A stretch of 15,487 bases of DNA from Actinomycetes bacterium. Lineage in GTDB: Bacteria; Actinomycetota; Actinomycetes; Mycobacteriales; Mycobacteriaceae. The notes under the pieces were generated by a model. That model did not search any database, was not told where the DNA came from, and was given only the letters and a program-made list of their open reading frames with translations. A program made the position numbers and the translations under genes. Location: assembly GCA_022600695.1 (NCBI GenBank), contig JAHZJY010000367.1, forward strand, positions 1 through 15,487, in the 5' to 3' direction. How positions within the stretch are numbered: position 1 is the first letter of the stretch; the number at the start of each line of letters is the position of its first letter. Of this stretch, positions 6,131 to 14,797 are shown in pieces.

Positions 6131-7551
6131 CCGGCGGGGGTACGGCGGACTACTCGTTCGAAGACATCCTGGAAAACTTCCGCGCCAAGGGCACCATCGT
6201 CATCGTGGGCGCCTCACTGGCCGGCCTGCGGGCCGCGGAAGCTCTGCGGGAGAGAGGCTTTCACGGTTCGCTGACCATCATCGGCGACGAGCCACACGAA
6301 CCGTATGACCGGCCGCCGCTGTCCAAACAGGTGCTCAAGGGCTGGGTGCCCGCCGACCACACCAAACTGCCGCGGCTGGGCCGGGTGGACGCCGACTGGC
6401 GGCTCGGAGTGGCCGCGGTCGGCCTGGACCGGATCAATCACGTGGTGAAGTTGGCCAACGGCGACGATGTCAGGTACGACCGGCTGCTGATCGCCACCGG
6501 CACCCGGGCCCGTCCCTGGCCCAACCCGCAGGAGGCCGCCCTGCGGGGCGTCTTCACCGTTCGCACCGTAGAGGATGCCGCAGGCCTGTCCGCCGCGCTG
6601 CAGGCCCGTCCCCGCCGGGTGCTGATCATCGGCTCCGGGTTCGTCGGCTCGGAGATCGCCTCGGTGTGCCGGGATCTGGACCTCGCGGTGACGGTGGCCG
6701 AGCGCGGCAGCGGCCCACTGAAGGGCGCCCTGGGCGGTGTGATCAGCGATATCGCCGCCGGCATGATGCGCGACGCCGGAGTGGACCTGCGGACCGGGGT
6801 GGCCGTGACGGCACTCGGGGGTGACGACTCGGGGCATGTCCGTTCCGCGACGCTGTCGGACGGGACCGTTCTGGATGTCGACGTGGTGGTGGCCTCGCTG
6901 GGTTCGATTCGCAACGTGGAGTGGCTGCAGGGCGCCGGGCTGGCCGCCGGACAGTGGGGAGTCGGCTGCGACGCCGGATGCCGGGCCTTCGACATCAACG
7001 GGGTGGTGACCGACCACATCTTCGTCGCCGGCGACGTGGCACGCGCCCCGCACGTGCTCTACGACTACGAGTTCATGTCCCAGGAGCATTGGGACAACGC
7101 GGTTTTCGGTGCCGAGGTGGCGGCGAACAACATGATCCACCTGGAGGTCGGCCGGCGGGCGCACCTGCCGCTGCCGTCATTCTGGTCCGGACAATTCGGG
7201 GTGAACATCAAGAGCACCGGGGTGTGCTCCTTCGGTGACGAGATCGTGTTCACCCAGGGCTCACCCAACGACCGACGGTTCGCCGCCGCCTACGGCAAAG
7301 GCGGCCGGATCGTCGGCGCGGTCACGTTCAACCACGGCAAATGGCTACCGTACTACGCCTCGTTGATCGAGCGCTCGGCACCGTTCCCACCGCCGCCGCC
7401 CGGCTACGACCGTCCGACGGACACCGCCTACACCGACGTGATGCCGGCCCGATTCCCGGAACCGCGCGAGCCCTCGGGGAATCCCGACGTCGTGCTCACC
7501 GGCCACGACCCCACCGACCGCACCGCCCAGTTCCGGCCCCGCAGCCACTGA
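6127..7551 (+). CDS. FAD-dependent ferredoxin reductase
   Basis: Transfers electrons from NAD(P)H through FAD to the neighbouring ferredoxin. The 474-aa protein has the FAD dinucleotide motif GASLAG (28-33), the conserved PYDRPPLSKQVL (59-70), the NAD(P) motif GSGFVG (169-174), the second FAD contact HIFVAGDVA (297-305), and a C-terminal reductase domain (FWSGQFGVNIKSTG through FNHGKWLPYY). Glu192 at the end of the second strand (VTVAERG) points to NADH rather than NADPH. This is the putidaredoxin-reductase-like family, usually nearer 400 aa. The extra length comes from about 22 residues before the first strand and a proline-rich, probably disordered tail after residue 418. The start overlaps the ferredoxin stop (ATGA). 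The P450 gene follows after 16 nt, so the three form one operon. Confidence 0.92.
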   Translation: MTGGGTADYSFEDILENFRAKGTIVIVGASLAGLRAAEALRERGFHGSLTIIGDEPHEPYDRPPLSKQVLKGWVPADHTKLPRLGRVDADWRLGVAAVGLDRINHVVKLANGDDVRYDRLLIATGTRARPWPNPQEAALRGVFTVRTVEDAAGLSAALQARPRRVLIIGSGFVGSEIASVCRDLDLAVTVAERGSGPLKGALGGVISDIAAGMMRDAGVDLRTGVAVTALGGDDSGHVRSATLSDGTVLDVDVVVASLGSIRNVEWLQGAGLAAGQWGVGCDAGCRAFDINGVVTDHIFVAGDVARAPHVLYDYEFMSQEHWDNAVFGAEVAANNMIHLEVGRRAHLPLPSFWSGQFGVNIKSTGVCSFGDEIVFTQGSPNDRRFAAAYGKGGRIVGAVTFNHGKWLPYYASLIERSAPFPPPPPGYDRPTDTAYTDVMPARFPEPREPSGNPDVVLTGHDPTDRTAQFRPRSH

Positions 7552-7567
7552 CAGGAGTACGACGACG

Positions 7568-8842
7568 ATGCACGCCGCAACCGCCTGGGCCGAGGCGATG
7601 AAGTTCGCCAACCGCCCGAATCCGTATCCGTATTTCGCGGAACTGCGCCAGACGCCGGTCGCCAAGGTCTCCGAGCACACCTATGTCGTCACCGGCTATC
7701 CCGAGGTGCTGGCGCTGGCACATGATCCCCGGATCAGCTCCGACATCAGCCGCAGCCCGTCGGGTCTGTTCGGTGAGAGCGACGCCAAACTGGAGACGGC
7801 CGAGGCCGGTCAGACCCAGGATCAATCCATGCTGGTCTCCGACCCGCCCCAGCACGACCGGATGCGCCGGCAGTTCATGCGGCATTTCGGGCCACCGCAC
7901 ACCCCGGATCTGATCCCGAGCATGGCGGGCTTCGTCGTGGACCTCGCCAACGGTCTGCTGGACAAGGTCGCGGAAAAATCGCGAACCCGAGGCGAAACCC
8001 GGATGGACGTCGTCGAGGATTTCTCCTATCCGATCCCGGTGTCCGTCATCTTCCGGGTGCTGGGGGCGCCGATCGCCGATGAGCCGATGTTCCATTCCTG
8101 GGTGATGGACTTCATGCGGGGCGCCGATGTCGGTCCCGAACGCGACACCGACGAGGGCCGGGCGGCCGCGCAGAAGGCCGAGACCAGCATGGTCGAACTA
8201 GACGACTATGTGCGTGCCCTGGTCGAACGGCTGGCCCGGGAACCGGGACCGGGACTGCTGTCGGCGGCGCTGCACGACGACGGGCCCGACGGCCCGGTGT
8301 CCCATGACGAGGCCGCCGCGAACGCCATGCTGCTGCTGATCGCCGGGCACGACTCGACGGTCAACACGATCACCAACTGCATCATGACACTGCTGCGCAA
8401 CCCGGGGTCGTGGGATCTGGTGGCCGGCAACCCCGACCTGATCCCGCAGACCGCCGAGGAGGTCCAGCGCCTTCAGGGGTCGGTGCAGTTCTTTCCCAGC
8501 CGCTGGGCGACCGCGGATATCGAGATCGCCGGGACCAGGATCCCGGCCGGGTCGGCGGTGTTCCTGGTCTACGCGGCGGCGAACCGGGATCCGCGACGGT
8601 TCCCCAACCCGGACCGGTTCGACCCGATGCGCCCGGACAACGAGCATCTCGGATTCGGCAGCGGTATCCACACCTGTTTCGGCGGTCCGCTGGCGCGACT
8701 GGAGATCAACCTCGCGCTGGAGGTCTTCCTGCGCCGGGTGCGGTCGCCACGACTGGTGGTCGATCCCCCGCCGTACCGGCATAATCAGGTGTTCCGCGGG
8801 CCGCGGCACTTATGGGTGGACTTCGCCGAGATCCTGGACTGA
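7568..8842 (+). CDS. Cytochrome P450 monooxygenase
   Basis: A soluble 424-aa bacterial P450 that inserts one oxygen atom into an organic substrate, using electrons from the ferredoxin and reductase encoded just upstream. It has the I-helix oxygen-activation motif AGHDST (259-264), the K-helix ExxR as EVQR (298-301), the heme-binding loop FGSGIHTCFGG with axial Cys370, and the meander NPDRFDPMRP. There is no membrane anchor. Translation starts at ATG 7568, with AGGAG (7553-7557) 10 nt before it. The CYP family cannot be fixed by eye. A ferredoxin-reductase-P450 operon with an atypical ferredoxin resembles the M. marinum CYP147G1 system, which hydroxylates fatty acids near the chain end, but that assignment is only a suggestion. 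Confidence 0.93.
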   Translation: MHAATAWAEAMKFANRPNPYPYFAELRQTPVAKVSEHTYVVTGYPEVLALAHDPRISSDISRSPSGLFGESDAKLETAEAGQTQDQSMLVSDPPQHDRMRRQFMRHFGPPHTPDLIPSMAGFVVDLANGLLDKVAEKSRTRGETRMDVVEDFSYPIPVSVIFRVLGAPIADEPMFHSWVMDFMRGADVGPERDTDEGRAAAQKAETSMVELDDYVRALVERLAREPGPGLLSAALHDDGPDGPVSHDEAAANAMLLLIAGHDSTVNTITNCIMTLLRNPGSWDLVAGNPDLIPQTAEEVQRLQGSVQFFPSRWATADIEIAGTRIPAGSAVFLVYAAANRDPRRFPNPDRFDPMRPDNEHLGFGSGIHTCFGGPLARLEINLALEVFLRRVRSPRLVVDPPPYRHNQVFRGPRHLWVDFAEILD

Positions 8843-8916
8843 ACGCACAGCCCGGCCGCTACCGCAGCAGCCACGTCAATCTCCCCGCGAGCGTGCGCAT
8901 GATGCCCGCGTGGACG

Positions 8917-8938
8917 GCGTGTCACCGCGCTGACACGC
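8917..8938. repeat. Perfect 8-bp inverted repeat upstream of lhr
   Basis: GCGTGTCA (8917-8924) and TGACACGC (8931-8938) form a perfect inverted repeat with a 6-bp spacer, in the 124-bp gap between the P450 and lhr. There is no T-run after it, so it is not a typical intrinsic terminator. Ending 28 bp before the lhr start, it is placed like an operator for a dimeric repressor. Confidence 0.5.
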
Positions 8939-8966
8939 ACCGTCGCGCCGATGGCAGGCTGATGAG

Positions 8967-11900
8967 GTGAGTCTGGACCGGTTCGCCCCCACGACCCGGA
9001 GCTGGTTCGAGGGCACTTTCCCCGAGCCCACCCCGGCGCAGGCCCAGGCCTGGGCCGCCATCGCCGACGGCGAGCACACCCTGGTGATCGCGCCGACCGG
9101 CTCCGGCAAGACGCTGGCGGCATTCCTATGGGCGATCGACCGCCTGGCCCACCAGACCTCGGAGACCCCCACGACACGGGTGCTCTACATCTCCCCGCTC
9201 AAGGCACTGGCCATCGATGTCGAGCGCAACCTGCGCACCCCGTTGGCCGGCATCTCCCGGATCGCCGCGCGGGACGGTCTGCCCGTACCGCGGATCGGCG
9301 TCGGCGTACGGTCCGGGGACACCCCGCCGGCCGTCCGGCGTCAGCTGATCGCCTCCCCGCCCGACATCCTGATCACCACACCGGAGTCGCTGTTTCTGAT
9401 GCTGACCTCGGCGGCCCGCGAGACGCTGGCCGGGGTGACGACGGTGATCGTCGATGAGGTGCATGCGGTGGCGGCCACGAAACGCGGTGCGCACCTTGCG
9501 CTGTCACTGGAACGTCTCGATGCCCTGCTGGATGCGCCGGCCCAGCGGATCGGACTGTCCGCCACGGTGCGCCCCGCCGAGGAGGTGGCCCGGTTTCTGA
9601 CCGGCGGAAGGCCGGCCCGGATCGTGGCACCACCGGCGGCCAAGACCTTCGAGTTGTCGGTCCAGGTGCCGGTGCCCGATATGGCGAACCTGGAGAACAA
9701 CACCATCTGGCCCGATGTCGAGGCGCGCATCGTCGACCTGATCGAGGCGCACGCCTCGACCATCGTGTTCGCCAATTCGCGTCGGCTGGCGGAGCGGCTG
9801 ACCGCGCGGATCAACGAGATTCAGCTCGAACGCACCGATACCGAGCCGCCCGGTACCGAGGCTCCGCTGGCCCGGGCCCACCACGGGTCGGTGTCCAAGG
9901 AACAGCGGGCCGCCGTGGAGGACGACCTCAAGAGCGGGCGACTGCGCGCCGTCGTCGCCACCTCGAGCTTGGAACTGGGTATCGATATGGGTGCGGTGGA
10001 CCTGGTGATCCAGGTCGCGGCGCCCCCGTCGGTGGCCGGCGGGCTGCAACGGGTCGGCCGGGCCGGCCACCAGGTCGGCGAGATCTCCCGCGGCGTGCTG
10101 CTGCCCAAACACCGCACCGACCTGATCGGCTGCGCGGTCAGTGTGCGCCGGATGCTCGACGGCGCCATCGAGGCCATGAAGGTTCCGGCCAACCCGCTGG
10201 ACGTGCTCGCCCAGCAGACCGTCGCCGCCTGTGCACTGGAACCGCTCAGCGCCGACGTGTGGTTCGACACCGTGCGGCGAAGCGCACCGTTCGCGACGGT
10301 GCCGCGCAGCGCATTCGAGGCGACCCTGGACCTGCTCAGCGGCAAGTATCCGTCCACCGAGTTCGCCGAGCTGCGGCCCCGGCTGATCTACGACCGGGAT
10401 ACCGGCACCTTGACGGCGCGGCCCGGTGCCCAGCGGCTGGCCGTCACCTCCGGCGGCACCATCCCGGACCGCGGACTGTTCACCGTCTATCTGGCCACCG
10501 AGACCGATAAGCCGTCACGGGTCGGTGAACTCGACGAGGAGATGGTCTACGAATCCCGGCCCGGCGACGTCATCGCGCTGGGTGCGACCAGCTGGCGCAT
10601 AACCGACATCACCCACGATCGGGTCCTGGTCGTCCCGGCGCCGGGCGAACCGGCGCGGCTGCCGTTCTGGCGCGGCGACAGCGCCGGCCGGCCGGCCGAG
10701 CTCGGCGAGGCGATCGGGAGGTTCACCGGCGAACTCGCCGGACTGGACCGGGCCGCATTCGACCAGCGCTGCGCGGCCGACGGGGTGGACGACTATGCCC
10801 GCGACAACCTGTGGCGGCTGCTCGACGAGCAGCGCACCGCCACCACGGTGGTGCCGAGTGACACCACGCTGGTGGTGGAACGGTTCCGCGACGAACTCGG
10901 CGACTGGCGGGTGATCCTGCACTCCCCGTACGGGCTGAAGGTGCACGGCCCGCTGGCCCTGGCGGTCAGCCGCCGGCTGCTGGAGCGCTACGGGATCGAC
11001 GAGAAACCGACCGCGAGCGATGACGGGGTGGTGGTGCGACTCCCCGACACCGATGACGCCCCGCCCGGGGCCGATCTGTTCGTCTTCGACGCCGACGAGA
11101 TCGAGCCGCTGGTCACCGCCGAGGTGGGCGGTTCGGCATTGTTCGCCTCCCGGTTCCGGGAGTGCGCGGCCCGGGCGTTATTGCTGCCGCGCCGCCATCC
11201 GGGCAAGCGCTCACCGCTGTGGCACCAGCGTCAGCGCGCCGCCCAACTGTTGGACGTAGCACGTAAATACCCGGATTTCCCGATCGTGCTGGAGACGGTG
11301 CGGGAATGCCTGCAGGACGTCTACGACGTGCCCATGCTGACCGAGTTGATGGCACGGATCGCCCAGCGCCGCATCCGGCTGATGGAGGTCGAGACGCCCG
11401 TTCCATCACCACTGGCCGCGTCGCTGCTGTTCGGCTACGTCGGGGCGTTCATGTACGAGGGCGACAGTCCGCTGGCCGAGCGCCGGGCGGCGGCGCTGTC
11501 GCTGGACCCCGCGTTGCTGGCCGAACTGCTAGGCCGGGTGGAGCTGCGCGAGCTGCTCGACCCGGATGTCGTTGCCGCGACGACGCGGCAGCTGCAGCAC
11601 CTGAGCGCGGAGCGGCAGGCCCGCGACGCCGAAGGAATCGCAGACCTGCTCCGACTACTGGGGCCACTGACCGAGGAGGAGATCGGCCGGCGCTGCGCGG
11701 CCGCTGATGTCCGGCCCTGGCTCGACGGCCTGCTCAGCGCCAAACGGGCTCTGCCCGCCGGCTATGCCGGGCACACCTGGTGGGTAGCCGTGGAGGACAT
11801 CGGCCGACTGCGCGATGCGGTGGGGATCGCCGTCCCGGTCGGGGTTCCGGCCGACTTCACCGCCGAGGTGCCCGATCCGCTCGGTGAACTCCTGGGCCGC

Positions 11901-13418
11901 TACGCCCGCACCCGCGGCCCGTTCAGTACCGCCGATGCCGCCGCCCGGTTCGGACTGGGGCTGCGGGTCGCCGCCGACACGCTGGCGCGGATGGCGCTCG
12001 ATGGACGGCTGGTGCGCGGCGAGTTCACCGATGCCCCGGACGGTTCGGGCGATCAGTGGTGCGACGCGGAGGTGCTGCGGATCCTGCGCCGACGCTCACT
12101 GGCGGCGTTGCGGGCCCAGGTCGAGCCGGTGAGCACCGGCGCCTACGCACGGTTCCTGCCGGTCTGGCAGCAGGTCGGCGGTGCCGCCGGCATCGACGGG
12201 TTGGCTGCGGTGATCGAACAGCTGGCCGGCACACCGCTGCCCGCCTCGGCCGTTGAGCCGTTGATCCTCGCCCCACGGGTGCGGGGCTATCAGCCGGCCA
12301 TGCTGGACGAACTGCTGTCCTCCGGCGACGCCATCTGGTCCGGCGCCGGCAGGATCTCCGGCACAGACGGCTGGGTGGTGTTCCACCACGCCGACACCGC
12401 ACCGCTGACGCTGGCACCGCCGGAAATCCTCGACCTGACCGACGCGCACCGCGCCATCCTGGCGGTCCTCGGCTACCCGGGCGACGCCCGTGGCGGGTTC
12501 TTCTTCCGCCAGCTGACTTCCGCCGCCGCCGAGACTGCAACCAAGACGGCCCTCTGGGAATTGATCTGGGGCGGCTGGGTCACCGGCGACACTTTCGCCC
12601 CTATTCGGGCCCTGCTGACCGCGAGCCGCGGCCGGCCCGCACACCGGCACCGCCGGGCGCCCCGGCTGAGCCGCTACGCGCTGAGTTCCCCGCAAACCCG
12701 CCAGGTTGACCCGACGGTGGCCGGCCGCTGGTCGGCCCTGCCCGGCACCGAGCCGGACTCCACCGTGCGGGCGCACTTCACCGCCGAGTTGCTGATGAAC
12801 CGCTATGGCGTGCTGACCAGGAACGCCGTGACCAGCCTCAGTCCGGGGGCCGGGGTGCCGGGCGGTTTCGCCACGCTCTACAAGGTGCTCACGGCCTTCG
12901 AGGAGGCCGGGCGGTGCCAGCGCGGCTACTTCGTCGAGTCATTGGGCGGCGCCCAGTTCGCGCTCGCCTCGACCGTCGACCGGCTGCGGAGCCACGCCGA
13001 CAACCTGGACCGGGCCCGACCCGACTATCGGGCCGTGGCGCTCGCCGCCGCCGACCCGGCCAACCCGTACGGTGCGACGCTGCCATGGCCCGCCGGCGAG
13101 ACCGGTCACCGGCCCGGCCGCAAGCCCGGCGCGCTGGTGGTGCTGGTCGACGGCGAACTCGCCTGGTATCTCGAACGGGGCGGCCGGTCCCTGCTGAACT
13201 TCAGCCCGGACCCCGACGCCCAGTGCGCCGCCGCCGCCGCACTGGCCGAACTGGTCCACACCGGCCGCCTGGAGGCGATCCTGATCGAGCGGATCGACGG
13301 TGTGCCGGCGCTGGAGTCCGCCGCCCATCCGGATCGCCGGTCCGGGGTGGCCGCACTGACCGATGCGGGCTTCGCCAGCACCCCGCGCGGCTTCCGGATG
13401 CGCCGGACCGGACACTGA
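8967..13418 (+). CDS. lhr: Lhr, large ATP-dependent superfamily 2 helicase
   Basis: A 1483-aa DNA repair helicase. Mycobacterial Lhr (about 1500 aa) moves 3' to 5' on single-stranded DNA and unwinds RNA:DNA and DNA duplexes. Motif I is APTGSGKT (42-49), motif II DEVH (163-166), motif III SAT (198-200), and motif VI QRVGRAGH (361-368); ATSSLELGIDMG just before it is the motif V region. The first roughly 850 residues are the helicase core with winged-helix and Lhr-specific domains. The rest is the large C-terminal region, reported to resemble the AlkZ glycosylase and to mediate oligomerisation. The frame is intact throughout. GTG 8967 is the start that fits the conserved N-terminus; the Shine-Dalgarno site is weak. 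nei2 follows 9 nt later, the same pairing as Rv3296-Rv3297 in M. tuberculosis. Confidence 0.96.
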   Translation: MSLDRFAPTTRSWFEGTFPEPTPAQAQAWAAIADGEHTLVIAPTGSGKTLAAFLWAIDRLAHQTSETPTTRVLYISPLKALAIDVERNLRTPLAGISRIAARDGLPVPRIGVGVRSGDTPPAVRRQLIASPPDILITTPESLFLMLTSAARETLAGVTTVIVDEVHAVAATKRGAHLALSLERLDALLDAPAQRIGLSATVRPAEEVARFLTGGRPARIVAPPAAKTFELSVQVPVPDMANLENNTIWPDVEARIVDLIEAHASTIVFANSRRLAERLTARINEIQLERTDTEPPGTEAPLARAHHGSVSKEQRAAVEDDLKSGRLRAVVATSSLELGIDMGAVDLVIQVAAPPSVAGGLQRVGRAGHQVGEISRGVLLPKHRTDLIGCAVSVRRMLDGAIEAMKVPANPLDVLAQQTVAACALEPLSADVWFDTVRRSAPFATVPRSAFEATLDLLSGKYPSTEFAELRPRLIYDRDTGTLTARPGAQRLAVTSGGTIPDRGLFTVYLATETDKPSRVGELDEEMVYESRPGDVIALGATSWRITDITHDRVLVVPAPGEPARLPFWRGDSAGRPAELGEAIGRFTGELAGLDRAAFDQRCAADGVDDYARDNLWRLLDEQRTATTVVPSDTTLVVERFRDELGDWRVILHSPYGLKVHGPLALAVSRRLLERYGIDEKPTASDDGVVVRLPDTDDAPPGADLFVFDADEIEPLVTAEVGGSALFASRFRECAARALLLPRRHPGKRSPLWHQRQRAAQLLDVARKYPDFPIVLETVRECLQDVYDVPMLTELMARIAQRRIRLMEVETPVPSPLAASLLFGYVGAFMYEGDSPLAERRAAALSLDPALLAELLGRVELRELLDPDVVAATTRQLQHLSAERQARDAEGIADLLRLLGPLTEEEIGRRCAAADVRPWLDGLLSAKRALPAGYAGHTWWVAVEDIGRLRDAVGIAVPVGVPADFTAEVPDPLGELLGRYARTRGPFSTADAAARFGLGLRVAADTLARMALDGRLVRGEFTDAPDGSGDQWCDAEVLRILRRRSLAALRAQVEPVSTGAYARFLPVWQQVGGAAGIDGLAAVIEQLAGTPLPASAVEPLILAPRVRGYQPAMLDELLSSGDAIWSGAGRISGTDGWVVFHHADTAPLTLAPPEILDLTDAHRAILAVLGYPGDARGGFFFRQLTSAAAETATKTALWELIWGGWVTGDTFAPIRALLTASRGRPAHRHRRAPRLSRYALSSPQTRQVDPTVAGRWSALPGTEPDSTVRAHFTAELLMNRYGVLTRNAVTSLSPGAGVPGGFATLYKVLTAFEEAGRCQRGYFVESLGGAQFALASTVDRLRSHADNLDRARPDYRAVALAAADPANPYGATLPWPAGETGHRPGRKPGALVVLVDGELAWYLERGGRSLLNFSPDPDAQCAAAAALAELVHTGRLEAILIERIDGVPALESAAHPDRRSGVAALTDAGFASTPRGFRMRRTGH

Positions 13419-13427
13419 CGGTAATCA

Positions 13428-14180
13428 ATGCCCGAGGGTGACACCGTCTTCCGCACCGCGGCACGCCTGCGCGCGGCACTGGGCGGTCAGACGCTGACCC
13501 GCTGCGATATCCGGGTGCCCCGTTACGCCGACGTCGACCTCAGCGGCCACCGGGTGGACGAGGTGATCAGTCGCGGTAAGCACCTTTTCATCCGGGTCGG
13601 GCCGGCCAGCATCCACTCCCACCTGAAGATGGACGGCAGCTGGCGGCTTGCACCGCGCGGCGTAGCGGCGCACAAGATCCGGATCATGCTGCAGGCCAAC
13701 GCTATTGCCGTCTTCGGAATCGACCTGGCCGTCCTGGAGATCCTCGACCGCGACCGCGATCAGGACGCGGTGGCCCACCTGGGCCCGGACCTGCTCGGTG
13801 CGGACTGGGACCCGCAACGGGCCGCCGCCAACCTGGCCGCAGACCCGGGCCGCGAACTCGCCCCGGCCCTGCTGGACCAGCGGGTGATGGCCGGCGTGGG
13901 CAATGTGTACGCCAACGAACTGTGCTTCCTGTTCGGCCGACGGCCCAGCAGCGCAGTGGACACCCTGACTGATCCACTCCGCGTCGTCATGCGTGCCCGG
14001 GATGTGTTGTGGGCCAACCGGCTACGCCAGAAACGGACGACCACCGGCAACACCCGGCAGGGTCAGCAGCTCTGGGTCTACGGCCGCCGCGGACAGCCGT
14101 GTCGGCGCTGCGGCACCCCCATTTCGCACTCCGGGGAAGCCGACCGGGTCAGGTACTGGTGCCCGTCGTGTCAGCGTTGA
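13428..14180 (+). CDS. nei2: Endonuclease VIII-like DNA glycosylase Nei2
   Basis: A Fpg/Nei-family bifunctional glycosylase/AP lyase of 250 aa that removes oxidised bases. After Met removal, Pro2 becomes the N-terminal nucleophile and Glu3 the catalytic acid (MPEGDT). Lys51 in SRGKHLF is the beta-turn lysine; [12 protein letters not shown] is the helix-two-turn-helix DNA contact. The C-terminal zinc finger is complete (Cys225, Cys228, Cys245, Cys248), ending QR. The text [10 protein letters not shown] and [13 protein letters not shown] matches mycobacterial Nei2 better than Fpg or Nei1. It starts 9 nt after lhr without a good Shine-Dalgarno site, so it is probably translated by coupling with lhr. 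Its 3' end overlaps the convergent DUF1269-like gene by 32 nt. Confidence 0.92.
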   Translation: MPEGDTVFRTAARLRAALGGQTLTRCDIRVPRYADVDLSGHRVDEVISRGKHLFIRVGPASIHSHLKMDGSWRLAPRGVAAHKIRIMLQANAIAVFGIDLAVLEILDRDRDQDAVAHLGPDLLGADWDPQRAAANLAADPGRELAPALLDQRVMAGVGNVYANELCFLFGRRPSSAVDTLTDPLRVVMRARDVLWANRLRQKRTTTGNTRQGQQLWVYGRRGQPCRRCGTPISHSGEADRVRYWCPSCQR

Positions 14181-14706
14181 GCGAGCCGTCGGTCTTGTGG
14201 CCGATCTTCTCCATCGCCTCGGCGATGGATTCGTCGAGTGAGGTGATCGTCGAACGGTCCAGACGGAGTTCCTTGAACGAGCTGGCATGGGTCAGGGTGT
14301 TCTCCAGCGGCGCCCGGCCATTGGGGTAGACCACGGCGAGGATGACACCGGTGTCGGCTTCGAGGGCCTCTCCGATCTCGTGCCGCAGACCGGTGCGCAA
14401 CTCATGCTCGGCGAATGACGCCACCAGCCCGCCGGCGGCCGCGCCGACGAGTAGCGAGAGACCCAGCGGCGGCGCGAACAATCCGAACAGCAGACCTACG
14501 CCGGCACCCATCCCGGCACCGAGACGGCCGTGCTTGTTGGCGGCCTCCAGCACCTCGGGGTGACCGTCGGCGTTCTTGGTCACCAGCGCGGCGGAGCGCA
14601 CCTCCAAGCTGTGCTGGCGGCCGCGCTCGATATCGTTGAAATCGCTCTTCGCGGACTCCAGATCTCCGTACGCGGCAATCACAATCAGCTCATGATCGTC
14701 TTTCAT
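14149..14706 (-). CDS. DUF1269-like protein with glycine-rich hydrophobic segment
   Basis: A 185-aa protein resembling the DUF1269 family, whose biochemical role is unknown. The N-terminus ([20 protein letters not shown]) looks like a ferredoxin-like strand-helix unit. Next comes a hydrophobic, Gly-rich stretch at residues 62-98 ([15 protein letters not shown], then [13 protein letters not shown]), which could span or sit in a membrane as a glycine zipper, then a second unit ([13 protein letters not shown]). The C-terminus is hydrophilic and Thr/Ser-rich. The ATG has a GGAGG site 7 nt upstream. A DosR-box-like palindrome lies 53 bp upstream of the start, so induction by hypoxia or nitric oxide is a reasonable guess. 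The 3' end overlaps nei2 on the opposite strand. Confidence 0.75.
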   Translation of the reverse strand: MKDDHELIVIAAYGDLESAKSDFNDIERGRQHSLEVRSAALVTKNADGHPEVLEAANKHGRLGAGMGAGVGLLFGLFAPPLGLSLLVGAAAGGLVASFAEHELRTGLRHEIGEALEADTGVILAVVYPNGRAPLENTLTHASSFKELRLDRSTITSLDESIAEAMEKIGHKTDGSLNADTTGTST

Positions 14707-14758
14707 GACCGCCTCCAGATCCCGTTGGGAACATCCTCATGCGGGACGGATCATCCGG

Positions 14759-14778
14759 CTAGGGGCTGAAGTCCCTTC
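14759..14778 (-). promoter_or_regulatory. DosR-box-like palindrome
   Basis: Read on the minus strand the site is GAAGGGACTTCAGCCCCTAG. Against the mycobacterial DosR consensus TTSGGGACTWWAGTCCCSAA, the central 14 positions match at 12 and the whole 20-mer at 13. The outer bases fit poorly. It lies 53 bp upstream of the DUF1269-like start, a suitable distance for activation. No clear -10 TAnnnT is seen after it. Confidence 0.5.
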
Positions 14779-14797
14779 CTGGCTCGTATCGGCGGCG

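Noticed and set aside
6214..7164. 316-codon minus-strand open frame opposite the ferredoxin reductase
   Set aside because: Low-complexity His/Gly/Val-rich product, a shadow of a clear reductase frame.
8911..8950. PafBC-type DNA damage promoter upstream of lhr
   Set aside because: Only GTGTCA resembles the TTGTCRGTG element, and no TAnnnT follows at the needed spacing.
14757..14780. Intrinsic terminator after the alpha/beta hydrolase
   Set aside because: The stem would be very short (about GGG/CCC plus a few pairs) and there is no T-run; the DosR-box reading fits better.
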